Below the pieces are notes generated by a model. That model made no database searches and was not told the DNA's origin. It saw nothing but the letters and a program-made list of their open reading frames with translations. DNA of 60,000 nt, taken from the NCBI RefSeq assembly GCF_963678635.1, contig NC_087067.1:50028233-50088232 (forward strand), in the 5' to 3' direction. A program made the translations under genes and the position numbers. Shown here piece by piece: positions 58,609 through 60,000 of this stretch. This DNA comes from Symsagittifera roscoffensis (Eukaryota > Xenacoelomorpha > Acoela > Convolutidae). The first letter of the stretch is position 1; every line of letters starts with the position of its first letter.

Positions 58609-60000
58609 GGAAAGTAGAGGCCCCGTGAGCTCGGATCAACAATTTTTAGGACAAGTTTTTGAGTTTGGATAAAGACGTTTTCCCTTCTATCTTGAGAACC
58701 ACTGGACTGTTCCTTTTTTGTACTGTTAGATCAAAAAGTTAAAGAAAACTTAAATGCGAATTAATGTTTCTCGGAAGAATTAATCATGAAACTTTTATTA
58801 AGCTGTTCTCAGCAAAAGTACCGGTTTTTGAAGAGAGTCCCTTTCTGGTAGTTTTTGTTGGGAAAACCTTTATACCCCTACTAAACAGTAGCAACAGTTC
58901 AATAAGTCACTCTTACGTTGTTTTCGACAATTAGGAACGGTTAATGAACATTGAAATTACCAATCAAGTCGAGAAAAGGCTTTTTAATAGACCTCTCCCA
59001 GTTGAGGTAAACAAAATAAGCAGCTTAGCTTCAATCCAGAGGGGTCCAATTTCAAAACGAATCCTTCCTAGTTAGTTAGTTTTGCATAGTATGGCTCTAA
59101 CTTTGCATCCGGAAGCGTCCCAATTTTGCCAATCCGAAATAGTTAGATTTTTGCCAATCCGCAAGGGTCCGAGCCAATCCGGAAGGGTCATATATTTGCC
59201 AATCTGGAAGGTTCCCATTTTTTCTAATACGGAGGGTTCCCAATTTTGCCAATCCGGAAGGGTGCTAATTTTAGCAATCCGGAAGGGTAATATATTTGCT
59301 AATCCGGAAGGATCCCATTGTTGCCAGTCTGGAAGGGTCCTAACTTGGCCAATCCGGAAGAGTCCCAGTTTTAACAATCTGGAAGGGTCCGAACTTTGCC
59401 AACTCGGAAGGGTCCCATTTTTGCCAACATTTCAGTCTATTTGAAGCTGAGAGTTGAGGGAAAGTGTTGATTCATCTCCGATAGATATGATGACTTTTAT
59501 CACTGAACAAAAGCAATAGTAATGTGATAATAAGTAGTAGCCCTGTTTTTAGGACTGGGGATACTGAGAATCAGCCATGAGATCACTATTTTTGCATGTA
59601 ACTAGGTTAGTTTGCGCGGTTTGGCAGATAATCTTTAGGTTGTAACGACTTTGTCGACCCAATGTTAATGGACCACACATTGAACTGGCTGGGTAGAGAC
59701 GGTTGAAAGCATGTAAATCTATGTTAAAGCGCTAGCCAGTCGTTTTAAAATTTGTTTATTTTTCCGTCGCTATGTACTTCCGGGCGAATGTTAAATAGCA
59801 ATTTACTATGATGTCATTTGTAGCACGTAGTGAGTTGACATGAAGTGGATAATTTTTTGTTGTGTAATTTGCAATTCTATTAGATGACACTACACCAACT
59901 TGATGTCTTACTCAAAACTTAAAAAGTACATTGACCGGGCTATTCGGGGAAAGTGTGCCATATAACAAAAATGCATGTTACCAACGAAAATGAGTTCAAG
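58609..60000. repeat. Partial copy of the array-flank, minisatellite and core
   Basis: 58612 onward matches 24546 onward, the array 59100-59435 matches 25045-25375, and the long core form follows to the window end. One difference is a 16-17 base deletion in the core (near 59553) that removes the CTCGTGGTCTGG block. It continues past the window edge. Confidence 0.85.

Overview
The window is AT-rich eukaryotic DNA, most likely from an invertebrate animal. The evidence is spliced fragments of a class A G-protein-coupled receptor and of a SET-domain protein, relics of a non-LTR retrotransposon (LINE) and a Penelope-like element, foldback and inverted-repeat elements, and long tandem and higher-order repeats. 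There are no operons, no bacterial-type coding density and no recognisable tRNA or rRNA gene. I cannot name the species. Nearly every coding trace has stops or frameshifts, so this is mainly repeat and pseudogene territory.

Left part (1-17.6 kb), mostly single copy: a duplicated foldback sequence (1-165 and 938-1107); a broken SET-domain methyltransferase gene on the minus strand (1642-2976); a broken multi-exon gene of unknown function on the plus strand (3437-5041); two minisatellites (5.57-5.94 kb); an 889-bp inverted-repeat element centred on a perfect 31-bp hairpin (6796-7684); a long AT-rich stretch with nothing recognisable; a small inverted-repeat element (11.77-12.08 kb); and the 3' half of a receptor gene (12.7-17.2 kb) whose intron holds a 2.04-kb element with terminal inverted repeats.

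Right part (17.6-60 kb), segmental repeats: a 12,001-bp unit occurs twice head to tail (17645-29645 and 29646-41639) with very few differences. Next comes a shortened 5,169-bp version lacking about 6.8 kb (41640-46808), then a more diverged long copy (46809 to about 55240), and part of a further copy at the right edge. Each full unit runs: decayed ORFs of an unrecognised repeat family (18.6-20.4 kb); a LINE reverse-transcriptase relic, absent from the third long copy; a dispersed SINE-like core; about 1.5 kb without genes; arrays of a roughly 25-bp minisatellite organised into about 660-bp higher-order units; then the last two exons of the receptor gene. The receptor 3' module therefore occurs four times (A-D). 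The three extra copies begin exactly where the TIR element ends in copy A, so the mobile element end marks the breakpoint.

The most notable points are the amplification of receptor terminal exons with a minisatellite in which CCAAT and CCGGAAG motifs recur, the almost purely synonymous divergence of the TM6 exon beside a frameshift shared by all TM7 exons, the perfect 31-bp hairpin, and an unclassified ORF family whose stops differ between copies. The near-perfect 12-kb duplication could also be an assembly artefact and should be tested with long reads.
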